Shown here: piece by piece, positions 1-8,459 of the stretch | How the letters are laid out: each line of letters starts with the position of its first letter | How positions within the stretch are numbered: position 1 is the first letter of the stretch | Assembly (NCBI GenBank): GCA_049323755.1 | Contig: JBMOPE010000041.1 | Coordinates: 248,001-312,000 of the forward strand | Origin: BRHc4a sp049323755 | Lineage (GTDB): Bacteria; Bacillota; Desulfotomaculia; Desulfotomaculales; Desulfocucumaceae | Reading direction: 5' to 3' | DNA length: 64,000 bases | Notes under the pieces: model-generated | Told to the model about the DNA's origin: nothing | Seen by the model: the letters and a program-made list of their open reading frames with translations, nothing else | The model's database searches: none | Program-made: the position numbers and the translations under genes

Positions 1-4
1 TTAT

Positions 5-502
5 TTATCCCTTCTTGAATCTTTTATCAAATAAAATTCCCAATAATGTTCCTACCGCCCCTCCCAATAAAGCTCCAAATATTGGGCTATCAAGTATCCC
101 CCATTGTAAGCCAAAGAGTAATCCTATAAGCATCCCCATAAAAAATCCATTATGATAAGTTTTTCTTTCAGGAATGGCTATGCCTTGTTCTTGAAGTTGC
201 TTATTAATTTCTTTTGCCCTGTTGTATGCTTGCCATGCGGCAAAAGTATAGATACAGGGGTAAAAGAGTGCCCATTGGAAATCCATAATATCATGTGATT
301 TTTGGAAATAGCCATTAAAGGTATAGAAAATGGAAAGGTTTATTTTCCCTTCCATGTTAATAATGAATTCCAAAATGACCATAGAAAAACCGATTAAAAG
401 ATCTCTATTGTAAAGCTGTCCGAAGCCGGGCAAAAATAGTGACCATGCTGCGGCTACCCAGGGAGAACGGTATGTATGGCTGCTTGAATCCAAAATAATC
501 AC
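5..502 (-). CDS. small polytopic membrane protein, TM2-like N terminus
   Basis: A 165-residue membrane protein of unknown role. The N terminus (about residues 12-45, with PWVAAAWSLFLPGFGQLYNR) resembles the TM2-type hairpin, in which two helices flank a GxGQLYNR-like turn. A cytoplasmic stretch rich in K, E and Q lies near residues 90-112, and the C-terminal third is glycine-rich (LLGGAVGTLLGILFDKRFKK), like a glycine-zipper helix. The start is GTG at 502; a G-rich site lies about 13 nt upstream, so the start is only moderately supported. No adjacent gene indicates a function. TM2-like is inference from the motif; the C-terminal part is unrecognised. Confidence 0.7.
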   Translation of the reverse strand: MIILDSSSHTYRSPWVAAAWSLFLPGFGQLYNRDLLIGFSMVILEFIINMEGKINLSIFYTFNGYFQKSHDIMDFQWALFYPCIYTFAAWQAYNRAKEINKQLQEQGIAIPERKTYHNGFFMGMLIGLLFGLQWGILDSPIFGALLGGAVGTLLGILFDKRFKKG

Positions 503-586
503 CCAACAGTATTGTCCCCCTCAAAAAGGTAATTATAATAACCTGGAAAACAATTATAGGGGTTACAAGCCTGAAAAAATGACAGA

Positions 587-616
587 GGCTGTCCCAAGTT
601 CAGTTCTGGGACAGCC
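587..616. terminator. strong 10-bp hairpin, likely terminator
   Basis: GGCTGTCCCA at 587-596 pairs perfectly with TGGGACAGCC at 607-616 around a 10-nt loop. On the minus strand a T-rich run follows a few bases later. It lies just below the 45-residue gene that ends at 670, so it probably ends that minus-strand transcript. Confidence 0.6.
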
Positions 617-669
617 CATTATATATAGTGCCTTTTATGGCTGTTGCGCACAGTGACAAAAATGGGTTT

Positions 670-807
670 TCATTCAGATGATTTGTTTTTAAGGCCGTTT
701 TTAACGCCTGAATAAACAGCCCAATAAGCAATGAGCCCTAATATAGCCAGCGGCACCAGCATCATTACCAGGCCCCACCAAAGGTTATGACCATAGCCGA
801 ACATCAT
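670..807 (-). CDS. 45-residue single-pass membrane peptide
   Basis: A short gene that starts MMFGYGHNLWWGLVMMLVPL and ends KNKSSE. One hydrophobic helix (about residues 10-35) is followed by a short basic tail. A G-rich ribosome site (GGGGGG) lies 9-14 nt before the ATG. The beginning resembles that of the SHOCT protein at 18418-18636 (MFGG.. then a membrane helix) but lacks its C-terminal SHOCT motif. It sits about 85 bp downstream of the LysM/deacetylase gene on the same strand and may be co-transcribed with it. Function unknown. Confidence 0.6.
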   Translation of the reverse strand: MMFGYGHNLWWGLVMMLVPLAILGLIAYWAVYSGVKNGLKNKSSE

Positions 808-891
808 AAAGAATCCCCCCTTCAAATTATCGCTTATTAGCATGTCCACCGATAACTAAAAAAATTTATAAACACACAATGTTCACCGGAC

Positions 892-1985
892 TTACTGCCG
901 GTAAGATTTTTTGTCCAGAAGCTCAGAGACGGTAACAAAGCTATAGCCTTGAGCTTTAAGTGTGTTTAATAATTCGGGCAGCGCCTTTACCGTTGCGTCC
1001 AGATTCCCTCCTGTGGAGTGCATGAGAATAATGGAACCACGCTTGGTGTCCTTAAGGGTGCTGGTCAGAATATCGTCAACGGAACGGGAATACCAGTCAA
1101 GGGAATCAACTGACCAATTCACTGCAGTGTAGTCAAGATTGATTATTTCTTTCATGGCGTCATCAGATAATTCTCCGTAAGGAGGACGAATAAACAAAGG
1201 CTCCAAACCTGTAACATTCTTAATGGCCGCAGAGGTCTTTTCAATTTCTTCCTTTACTTCATTGCTTTCTTTAAGCCTCAAATTTGTATGGGACCAGCCG
1301 TGGCCTGCAACCTGGTGGCCCCCGGCAATCAACTGGCTAACAAACATGGGGTTCTCTTTTATCTGCCGGCCAACTAAGAAGAAAGTTGCCTTTACATTTT
1401 CTTTATCCAGCAGCTCCAGTATTCGGGGTGAGAAAATCCTGTCGGGACCGTCATCGAAAGTTAATGCCACCACTTTTTTGTCAGGTTTTCCGCTTAAATA
1501 AAAATTTTGTGGAAATGAGTCCAGGAGCTGTGGGATGTTATATTCGTAAACCGGTTTTTGTATATCTGATTCAGTTGGCTGAGTTGCCGTATTTGTTTTT
1601 TCGGCAGGCGGCAGGGTGAGTACCTGACCGGGCGTAACAGTTTTTTCACTAAGGCTGTTATAAGAAATTAAGGATTCAACTCAGTTCCGTACCGATCGGC
1701 TATAGATATCAGTGTATCGCCAGGTTTTACCGTGTACTTTTGGCCCGGTCTGGTATCAGGGATTACAATTACCTGGCCGGGATAAATGGCATAGGGGTAT
1801 TCAATAAATGGATTGGCATTCAAAAGCTTATCCAGTTCAATATTGTGATAACTGCTAATCGAATTAAGACTTTCTCCAGGTTTTACGCGATGAGCCAAGT
1901 CGGAAGCCCATGCGGAAGCTGCCGGGAATAGTGATAGTGAAAAGAAAAATGTGGATAACAGGAAAATAATTTTACTTTTGCTCAT
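892..1985 (-). pseudogene. LysM-polysaccharide deacetylase, split by a one-base frameshift
   Basis: One reading frame (1985 to about 1668) encodes a signal peptide, a complete LysM domain and most of a second. The next frame carries on without a gap: the rest of the second LysM (SLSEKTVTPGQVLTLPPAEK), a linker, and a NodB-type deacetylase domain (VALTFDDGPD, GHQVAGHGWSHTN, IRPPYGE, ILMHS), down to 892. The deacetylase has the TFDDGPD and HxxxH-type metal motifs of peptidoglycan or chitin deacetylases. The frame changes near 1668-1676, where one base appears to be missing after the Asn codon of the second LysM. Start: ATG at 1985 with AAAGGGG 8 nt upstream, preferred to a start at 2009. It would be an exported wall-modifying enzyme. 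It is either a genuine pseudogene or a sequencing error; without the shift it would be about 364 residues. Confidence 0.85.
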
Positions 1986-2026
1986 AATAGTCCCCTTTAT
2001 TTGACGCAAGTAATATATTCTTGTTT

Positions 2027-2071
2027 ATAATATAAAAATAATTTCACATTTCCATCACAGAACCTTAACAA
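2027..2071 (-). promoter_or_regulatory. promoter P1 with three 11-bp-phased TGTnA half-sites
   Basis: On the minus strand the half-sites TTGTTAAGG, CTGTGATGG and ATGTGAAAT have their G residues at 2069, 2058 and 2047, exactly 11 bp apart. The -10 box TATTAT (2032-2027) begins 15 bp after the last G, and the last half-site replaces a consensus -35. The same layout is seen at 11410, 18287, 18670 and 22249. Such phased direct repeats are typical of OmpR/PhoB-family activators. Confidence 0.75.
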
Positions 2072-2136
2072 TTTTATTCAAGATAAGAATAAATTTATGG
2101 GTACCTAACCAATCACTTATTCACTTGTCATATTTC

Positions 2137-2145
2137 TGGTATAAT
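2137..2145 (+). promoter_or_regulatory. extended -10 promoter for the ferredoxin fusion gene
   Basis: TGG followed by TATAAT (2137-2145) is a perfect extended -10 element; no good -35 box is visible. Transcription would start near 2152, leaving a leader of about 33 nt before the ATG at 2185. Confidence 0.6.
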
Positions 2146-2184
2146 TGTTTTATAGTGTCTAAATATGAATAATTGAGGAGAAAA

Positions 2185-4647
2185 ATGCACTCTAACAGAT
2201 TAACCTGGAAAAATGATTTAGACGCGTTTCTGCAACGGGGACAAGTTATAGATGTCATTGCCGGAGAGCATCTCCCCATAGAGCCGGAGCTACAGGAAAA
2301 GATTATCATATTGCTGGAAGGAAGATTGGAGTTATCTTATCAGGACAGGGATAGTCCGGGTATTTTTCTTAATGCCGTGGAAGAGGGAGAACCGATTTTT
2401 GAAACATCCTGGCAGCCTGAGGATAAAGCAGGTTACCAAGTGAGCGCGCTTATAGACAGCAAAGTCCTTTTGCTGTCTCAAACGGATTTTGGGGACCTGC
2501 TGAGGCAATCGGCAGGTATTTGTGACGTTATATTCAAATCTCTGTCGCGCCGCATACGGGAGACCGATCAAAAAATATATGACGCCCATACAAGGGAAGG
2601 ACTGTATGCCAGACTGCTGACAGAAGAGAAAAAAAACAAACATATTGAGCTGGCTGGCAGTCATTCTTCGGTAAAACAAATCAGAAAACTGATTGGTCAG
2701 TACTCAGCCAACAGCAATCCCGCATACCTGGTGGGGGAAAAGGGCACCGGCAAAGAACTGGCGGCCTGGCTTATACACAGGGAAAGCTCCCGCAGCCAGC
2801 GGCCCTTCATAGTGGTGGAGTGTTCCGAGCTGATTGAAGACGAGCTGGGGGAGCGTCTATTCGGTAACCTGCAGAGTCTTTCCAATTCAAGAGAGATGTA
2901 CCGCTTTGGCTACCTGGAACTGGCCCGGGGCGGCAGCATCCTTTTCAAAGACATAGATCGCCTGGGTCCCCTGGTGTTAATAAGATTGGCCGCCTTTCTT
3001 GAAAACAACTTCTTGGACGTAAGATTTATGGCCGCTTCACGAAAGCCCTTCGTTCAGCAATTTTGGGAAAAAGGTCTGCAGGATGAGGTTATCGCCCAAA
3101 TTATGGCTGATCCGCTGGTAATTCCTCCTCTACGGGACCGCATGCGTGATCTGCCGCAGATAATAGAAGCAGCCTTGTCCAAGCTGGGGAAAAAATATAA
3201 CCGGCAGACACCTGTTATCAATACCGAAGCCCAGGAAAAACTGCTGGCCTACAGCTATAAAAACGCCAATATTGCAGAACTGGAGGAGATACTGGAACGC
3301 GCCCTGGTTCTGGCCGATGGAGATATAATTACTGCCGAGCACATCTTTACCGGGCTTGTCGCCGAGAGCCCCGGTGCGGCTCTGGATATACTGCAAAACA
3401 ATGCCGTAAGGCAGGTAATAAAAAAAGAGTATTTCCCCCGGCTGCCCCAGTTGGCCCTTACCGCAGGCCTCTGGGCCTTTATTGCGGCAGCTTTTGTGGG
3501 CAGCAATAATCTGGTAGGCAGTTTGGTTCTGCTGTCGGCATGGGCACTGGGCTGGCCGGCGTTAATACTATCCGCCTCTTTTGTCGGGCGGTTCACCTGC
3601 TCCATATGTCCCTTTGCCGGGACTGCCAGTATTGCACAGGGTCTCAAAAACTATAATCTACCAATACCTCCATTTATCAAAAAATATGATTATATACTCA
3701 TATCCTTCTTGTTTACCCTTATTTTCTGGGTTGAAGAAATTTCGAACATGCGTCATTCTCCTGTCGCCACCGGACTGCTTCTGTTAACCATCACTACCGG
3801 CGCTGTAATTTTTGCAGTCCTCTTTCCGCGCCATATCTGGTGCCGTCATATCTGCCCACTGGGAGGCATGGTGGGTGTCTGCTCCATGGTTTCATTGGTG
3901 GAACTACGCTCCAGGGTGGACGTTTGCCACCATAAATGCACCGGGTACAACTGTTACCGGGGGTCAGGGCCCAGTCAGGGATGTCCTCTTTACCAGCATC
4001 TTTCCTTTGTGGATAACAATGTATCCTGCAAGTTATGCATGAGATGCGTTCTGAACTGTCCGAACGACGCCGTACAGCTTAATCTTCGCCCGCCGGCCCG
4101 GGAAATATGGCGCACCAGACACATCAACCGGGGACTGGTGGTTTTCGTGCTTGTTTTTGCAGCGATGCTGCTGCCCATAGGGCTATTTGAGATGTTCGGG
4201 GTTGGTATTCCGGATAACATTGCATTTTTCACGGCTATTTATTGGGGTACTGTATTCACTGCGGGCTTGGCCGGCTGGATGTTCGTCCGGAACCGGCTGA
4301 ACGGAGACGATGCCCTGCCGGTGGTTCGCACTGTTTTCTGCCTTGTCCCGCTTGCCCTGGGAGCCCATTTTGCCTTTCAGCTCCAATTTGTACCTTATCT
4401 GGCGGACCTGCAGCTTTTCCTCCATCATTTGATGCCCGGTGGCCCTGAGGAGCAATTGGTGCTTATTACCGTTTTGAGTCTTTTCCGCATCTTCACGCTG
4501 ATTTGCGGCTTGCTGCTAACGCTTGTCTGCCTTCTCTTTGCGCGAAAGGAAGTGCCGGCCGGCGAAAAAAGATACCTGTTCATAGCCGCCTGTCTGGCTG
4601 TTGCTTACTTTGCCGCCATTACTGTGCTGCTTTTGGGCCGCCAGTAG
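2185..4647 (+). CDS. cNMP-like / degenerate NtrC-type AAA+ / NapH-like 4Fe-4S membrane fusion
   Basis: An 820-residue fusion. Residues ~20-130 resemble a cyclic-nucleotide-binding-like beta barrel. Residues ~155-395 are a sigma-54-activator-type AAA+ domain with a Walker A-like GEKGTGKE (184-191), but the GAFTGA loop that contacts sigma-54 is missing (RLFGNLQSLSNSREMYRFG there) and no HTH follows. Residues ~420-560 are membrane helices with CSICPFAG and CRHICPLGG, then ferredoxin-type clusters (CHHKC, YNCYRG, GCPLY, CKLCMRCVLNCP at ~581-626), as in NapH/NosR/CcoG proteins. More helices end the protein. Start: ATG at 2185 with GAGGAG just upstream. The downstream phosphatase gene begins 29 bp later, so the two may form an operon. 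I infer a membrane redox or metal sensor rather than a transcription factor. The gene at 16215-17537 is a paralogue of the C-terminal part. Confidence 0.85.
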   Translation: MHSNRLTWKNDLDAFLQRGQVIDVIAGEHLPIEPELQEKIIILLEGRLELSYQDRDSPGIFLNAVEEGEPIFETSWQPEDKAGYQVSALIDSKVLLLSQTDFGDLLRQSAGICDVIFKSLSRRIRETDQKIYDAHTREGLYARLLTEEKKNKHIELAGSHSSVKQIRKLIGQYSANSNPAYLVGEKGTGKELAAWLIHRESSRSQRPFIVVECSELIEDELGERLFGNLQSLSNSREMYRFGYLELARGGSILFKDIDRLGPLVLIRLAAFLENNFLDVRFMAASRKPFVQQFWEKGLQDEVIAQIMADPLVIPPLRDRMRDLPQIIEAALSKLGKKYNRQTPVINTEAQEKLLAYSYKNANIAELEEILERALVLADGDIITAEHIFTGLVAESPGAALDILQNNAVRQVIKKEYFPRLPQLALTAGLWAFIAAAFVGSNNLVGSLVLLSAWALGWPALILSASFVGRFTCSICPFAGTASIAQGLKNYNLPIPPFIKKYDYILISFLFTLIFWVEEISNMRHSPVATGLLLLTITTGAVIFAVLFPRHIWCRHICPLGGMVGVCSMVSLVELRSRVDVCHHKCTGYNCYRGSGPSQGCPLYQHLSFVDNNVSCKLCMRCVLNCPNDAVQLNLRPPAREIWRTRHINRGLVVFVLVFAAMLLPIGLFEMFGVGIPDNIAFFTAIYWGTVFTAGLAGWMFVRNRLNGDDALPVVRTVFCLVPLALGAHFAFQLQFVPYLADLQLFLHHLMPGGPEEQLVLITVLSLFRIFTLICGLLLTLVCLLFARKEVPAGEKRYLFIAACLAVAYFAAITVLLLGRQ

Positions 4648-4676
4648 AAACATATGGTTAAAAGGAGTCGCTAGGT

Positions 4677-6710
4677 ATGTCTGCCGCCCAAAAAATATAT
4701 AAATCTGAGATAAAACAGGTCTTATTGGGGCTGCTGACGGTAATGCTGATCAGTATACCGGTTTATCTTTCTGTATACCAGCTGGGATTCAAAGGATATG
4801 TTCACTTCTTTTCAGCGCTGGGTTTTGGCGTGATTGGGGCGGCACTGGCCGATGCCTGCCTGACCAGAAAGCTTTTAAAGCCGCTCGAATGCGGATGGAA
4901 TGATGCCTATCTCAGAAATCTGCCCTTTCTATTTTTCTTACGGGTGCTGCTTGTCCATACCGCCCTAGTGGCTGTTATACCAAGTTTCTTTTTATACGCC
5001 AGGGCGGACTCAACTCACGCCTTTTCATTGGGCGATGCCGCAATATTTGCCATGATCAACGCGTATCTGTGTATCGGACATGCCCTGGCAAAATTCTTTC
5101 TGACCGAAACACTGCTGGACAGATTATTTCAATCTTTTAAAAATACTGAAGTTCAATCACCCGCGGGTACCGGGGTAAAGGTTCACCGGACAAGCATAAG
5201 GCAAAAAATAATGCTCACCTTTTTCCTGCTGGGGATGCTTCCCCTGCTGTTGATTGCCGGGGTAAGCTGGTACAAGCTGTACACGGAAAATATTGATAAA
5301 GTCGGTCATCATCTGGCCGGCAGCACTCTTGATCTGGCGCTGACCGGAAAGGAATTTCTTCAACAGGACGACTACCGCTTTCTAAGATCATTGCCGTCAA
5401 ACATGGACAGGCACCTGATTTTGCTGGACAGCAACGGCAATATACTCTTCTCCAACCGCCAGAAAGTGCTCTTTGACCGGCAGCTTCTGGTGGAAGAAGC
5501 CCGGGGGAAAAATCCGGGCTGGTTATTTTGGAAAGATCCAGGCGTCTTGCTGGGGTTCGCCTGGACTCAGGAAGGGGACAGACTGGTGGTGCAGGCGGTT
5601 CACCCCAAAGAAGCGGCACTGGGCATGGAGAACATTCAGCTGGCTATTGTTGTCCTGGCGGCTACAGGGATTCTGATTGCCCTGATTATCGGCTATCTGG
5701 CGTCAAAGTATCTTTCCAGGTCCACCCGCATGCTTGTTGAGGGCATGAACAAGGTTAATTACGGAGACTTCAACACCCGGGTTGTATACGCCACCACTGA
5801 CGAATTTGCCTTTCTCGGTTCCGGTTTTAATAAAATGGTAAAAGGACTGGCTGACCGCGAAAAAGCGATCAAGGAACTTACTGTCGGCCTGGAAGAAAAA
5901 GTACGCCAGCGCACAGGCGAACTTGAGACTGCTTATAACCATTTAAAAAAGGCTCAGCAAACAATCACTGATGACCTGAATTTGGCCAGAAGTGTTCAGG
6001 AGCACCTCCTGCCCGGGAAACCGCCGGACTTGCCCGGGTGGAAGATACTGGCCTGGGCTTCACCGGCCAGTGAAGTGGGAGGCGACCTTTATGACTTCAT
6101 TACCCTTGGCGGCGGCAGGGTTGGTATCGCCGTTGGGGATGTGGCGGGAAAAAGCGTGCCGGCTGCGTTGATGATGACTGTATCCATAAGTATTCTGCAT
6201 ACGGCGGCAGCCGGAAAAAGTTCTCCCGCGCAGGTATTGGAGCACCTGAACAAAATGCTTACTGATATAATGCCTTCCCGCATGTTTTTAACAATGACCT
6301 ACGCCGTATTGGACCAACGGCAGAATTGCTGCCGTATAGCCAACGCCGGGGGGCCGGCCCCTTTGTTTGTCAATCCTGTTACCGGAGAAACACGATATAT
6401 AGAAACCACAGGTTTCCCACTCGGTGTTTTCCCCGACGTGATTTACGAAGAAACCGTGGTGCAATTGGACACTTCGGAAATAATGCTTTTTTACAGCGAC
6501 GGCCTTGTGGAATCAGTGAACGAAGAGGGGGAGTTTTTTGGCTTTCCACGGCTTGAGAGACTGGCAGGCAATCTTCCGCAGGACCTGGATTTGATGTTCG
6601 TCCAGCTTATTGAGGAAATAAGCAAATATACCGGCGGAAAGGACCAATATGATGACATAACTATTGTAGCTCTGCAAAGAAACGAAGATGGCAAGGAGGA
6701 AAGGCAGTGA
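4677..6710 (+). CDS. membrane-bound PP2C (RsbU/SpoIIE-type) serine phosphatase
   Basis: A 677-residue sensor phosphatase. Several membrane helices fill the first ~150 residues. A further helix at ~175-200, an extracytoplasmic segment, and a helix at ~322-345 lead into a HAMP-like linker and a coiled coil. The C-terminal ~240 residues are a PPM/SpoIIE domain with its metal-binding aspartates (EVGGDLYD, VGDVAGKS, LFYSDGLVES, DQYDDITIVAL). Such enzymes dephosphorylate STAS anti-anti-sigma proteins; the likely substrate is the protein at 7190-7558. The stop overlaps the start of the kinase gene by four bases (GTGA), so the two are translationally coupled. Ribosome site AAAGGAG, ATG at 4677. The signal sensed is unknown. 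Confidence 0.92.
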   Translation: MSAAQKIYKSEIKQVLLGLLTVMLISIPVYLSVYQLGFKGYVHFFSALGFGVIGAALADACLTRKLLKPLECGWNDAYLRNLPFLFFLRVLLVHTALVAVIPSFFLYARADSTHAFSLGDAAIFAMINAYLCIGHALAKFFLTETLLDRLFQSFKNTEVQSPAGTGVKVHRTSIRQKIMLTFFLLGMLPLLLIAGVSWYKLYTENIDKVGHHLAGSTLDLALTGKEFLQQDDYRFLRSLPSNMDRHLILLDSNGNILFSNRQKVLFDRQLLVEEARGKNPGWLFWKDPGVLLGFAWTQEGDRLVVQAVHPKEAALGMENIQLAIVVLAATGILIALIIGYLASKYLSRSTRMLVEGMNKVNYGDFNTRVVYATTDEFAFLGSGFNKMVKGLADREKAIKELTVGLEEKVRQRTGELETAYNHLKKAQQTITDDLNLARSVQEHLLPGKPPDLPGWKILAWASPASEVGGDLYDFITLGGGRVGIAVGDVAGKSVPAALMMTVSISILHTAAAGKSSPAQVLEHLNKMLTDIMPSRMFLTMTYAVLDQRQNCCRIANAGGPAPLFVNPVTGETRYIETTGFPLGVFPDVIYEETVVQLDTSEIMLFYSDGLVESVNEEGEFFGFPRLERLAGNLPQDLDLMFVQLIEEISKYTGGKDQYDDITIVALQRNEDGKEERQ

Positions 6711-7141
6711 AGCAGTGGCCGTCTAATACTGTGCAGGTAACCATTCCCAGCCAGTTAGGATATGAAAAAATAGCAGTATTAATGGCTGGTGAAATGGCCA
6801 GAAACACCGGGCTCCATGCAGATCGTGTAATGGACCTGTGCACTGCGGTAGGCGAGGCCTGTATTAACGCCATAGAACACGGCAACAGGGGTCTTTCCGG
6901 AGCCGCTGTGGTGGTAACCGTGGCATACAGCCCCGGCGGTATAACGGTGGAGGTGCAGGACTGCGGTCAGGAACAGCTTCCCGGTAATATGGGGACAGAA
7001 AACCCCAGTCTGGAGGAAAGAATTGAGGGCGGCGCCAGCACACGCGGTTGGGGACTTTATCTTATCCGTCAGCTGGTTGACATTTTGGAATTCGTTCAAA
7101 AGCCGGACCACAACATTGTCAGACTGACCGTCCGTTATTAA
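6707..7141 (+). CDS. RsbW/SpoIIAB-like anti-sigma serine kinase
   Basis: A 144-residue GHKL ATPase domain. The N box (GEACINAIEHGN), G1-like VQDCGQE and G2-like TRGWGLYLIRQLVD are all present. Family members hold a sigma factor inactive and phosphorylate a STAS antagonist. GTG start within the GTGA overlap with the phosphatase gene. The STAS gene follows 48 bp later. No sigma-factor gene lies nearby, so the target is either encoded elsewhere or is not a sigma factor. Confidence 0.9.
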   Translation: MKQWPSNTVQVTIPSQLGYEKIAVLMAGEMARNTGLHADRVMDLCTAVGEACINAIEHGNRGLSGAAVVVTVAYSPGGITVEVQDCGQEQLPGNMGTENPSLEERIEGGASTRGWGLYLIRQLVDILEFVQKPDHNIVRLTVRY

Positions 7142-7189
7142 TCAAAATAAATGGGCAGCAGTACCCGCATATGGAACGAAAGGAGCTAA

Positions 7190-7558
7190 ATGCCAGTGAA
7201 TGATCAATTGACTATCAGCTACCGGCCTGTAAATGACAGCACGGTGATAATGGATTTATCCGGAGACTTCACCAGGTATGCAGAAGAGGAAATGCTTAGA
7301 ACCTATCAACAGGTGTCAGCCCAGGGTTTTACCAGCCTTTTATATAATTTTACCGGCATCACCAATATCAACAGCTCCGGTATAGCAGTCCTGATCGGAA
7401 TAGTGTCGGAAGCCCGCAGAAAAAGCCAGAAAATAGTTGTTTTCGGTTTGACCGACCATTATGTCAAGGTGTTTAACATGATCGGCCTGCCCAAATACAT
7501 TGATATTGTTAACAACGAGAATCAGGCTCTGGGAGTTGGTGCAGGTGAGGCCAAATGA
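7190..7558 (+). CDS. STAS anti-sigma factor antagonist
   Basis: A 122-residue single STAS domain of RsbV/SpoIIAA type. The conserved phosphorylation site is the serine pair in TNINSSGIAVLIG. Unphosphorylated, it should bind the kinase encoded just upstream; the phosphatase of the same operon would reactivate it. A good AAAGGAG site precedes the ATG. The last 14 bases overlap the GTG start of the hydrolase gene. Confidence 0.9.
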   Translation: MPVNDQLTISYRPVNDSTVIMDLSGDFTRYAEEEMLRTYQQVSAQGFTSLLYNFTGITNINSSGIAVLIGIVSEARRKSQKIVVFGLTDHYVKVFNMIGLPKYIDIVNNENQALGVGAGEAK

Positions 7559-8459
7559 TTTCGACTATAAATCAAATTATGCAAAAATAGGCCGGTACAA
7601 CCTGCACTATCTTGATGAGGGCAGTGGGGAAACAATACTCCTGCTGCATGGCAACCCTACCTGGTGCTATCTTTACCGGAACATAATCAGGCAGCTGCGG
7701 GCAAATTACCGCTGCATCGCCCCTGATTTTCTTGGTTTCGGCCTTTCCGACAAACCTGCCGAAGCTGACTATAGCCTTGCTAAACAGGCTGAAATGCTCA
7801 ATCTGTTGATTAAGGCGCTGGGACTTAAAGATATCACACTGGTGGGCCATGACATAGGAGGAATTATAGGGCTAAAGTGGGCGGCCGGCAATAAAAAAAT
7901 GGTAAAGCGCCTGGTTATTCTAAATACCAGGGGCTCAGTGCCGGCAGTTTTTGGTGAGCCGGCCTACAGGCCGCCCTGGCCATACATTTTAATGTGGCCG
8001 TTACGGGTGCCCGGAATCGGAGAACTGCTGGTACAGGGAATGAACTTTCTTATTAAACTGGTCATGCCTCTTTCATTTGGTAATAAAAATTCTCTCAAAG
8101 AAACCGGCCGGGGTTTCCTTTTTCCATATCAGTGCTGGAAGGACCGCAAAGCACAGCTTGACACGGTGCGCCAGATACCAATATTAAAATCCGATCCTCT
8201 TTACCAAATGCTTTTAGAAACCGGAAAAAATCTTTCCGGGTGGCAGGTGCCCGTGCAAATCATCTGGGGGTTAAAGGATCCTGCTTTTAATCCTTCAATT
8301 ATAGACGAGTTCAAAAGGCTTTTTCCCAACCACAGCCACACACTTCGTATTCCCCATGCCGGTCATTTTGTAGCAGAAGAGGAACCGGAGGCCGTTGCCG
8401 GAAGGATTGACCAGTTTATCCGGCGCTACCCCGGGGGAGGCCAATATGAACCGCATTAA
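7545..8459 (+). CDS. alpha/beta hydrolase, haloalkane dehalogenase/epoxide hydrolase-like
   Basis: A 304-residue alpha/beta-hydrolase fold. The oxyanion motif HGNPTWCYLYRN and the nucleophile elbow GHDIGG (Asp rather than Ser) match haloalkane dehalogenases and epoxide hydrolases; the catalytic histidine is in HAGHFVAEEEPEAV. The GTG at 7545 is chosen because GGGAG lies 9 nt upstream and it overlaps the STAS gene; an upstream TTG at 7500 lacks a ribosome site. Its place within a partner-switching operon recalls RsbQ, an alpha/beta hydrolase that activates the phosphatase RsbP in Bacillus, but RsbQ uses Ser. Substrate unknown. Confidence 0.82.
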   Translation: MRPNDFDYKSNYAKIGRYNLHYLDEGSGETILLLHGNPTWCYLYRNIIRQLRANYRCIAPDFLGFGLSDKPAEADYSLAKQAEMLNLLIKALGLKDITLVGHDIGGIIGLKWAAGNKKMVKRLVILNTRGSVPAVFGEPAYRPPWPYILMWPLRVPGIGELLVQGMNFLIKLVMPLSFGNKNSLKETGRGFLFPYQCWKDRKAQLDTVRQIPILKSDPLYQMLLETGKNLSGWQVPVQIIWGLKDPAFNPSIIDEFKRLFPNHSHTLRIPHAGHFVAEEEPEAVAGRIDQFIRRYPGGGQYEPH

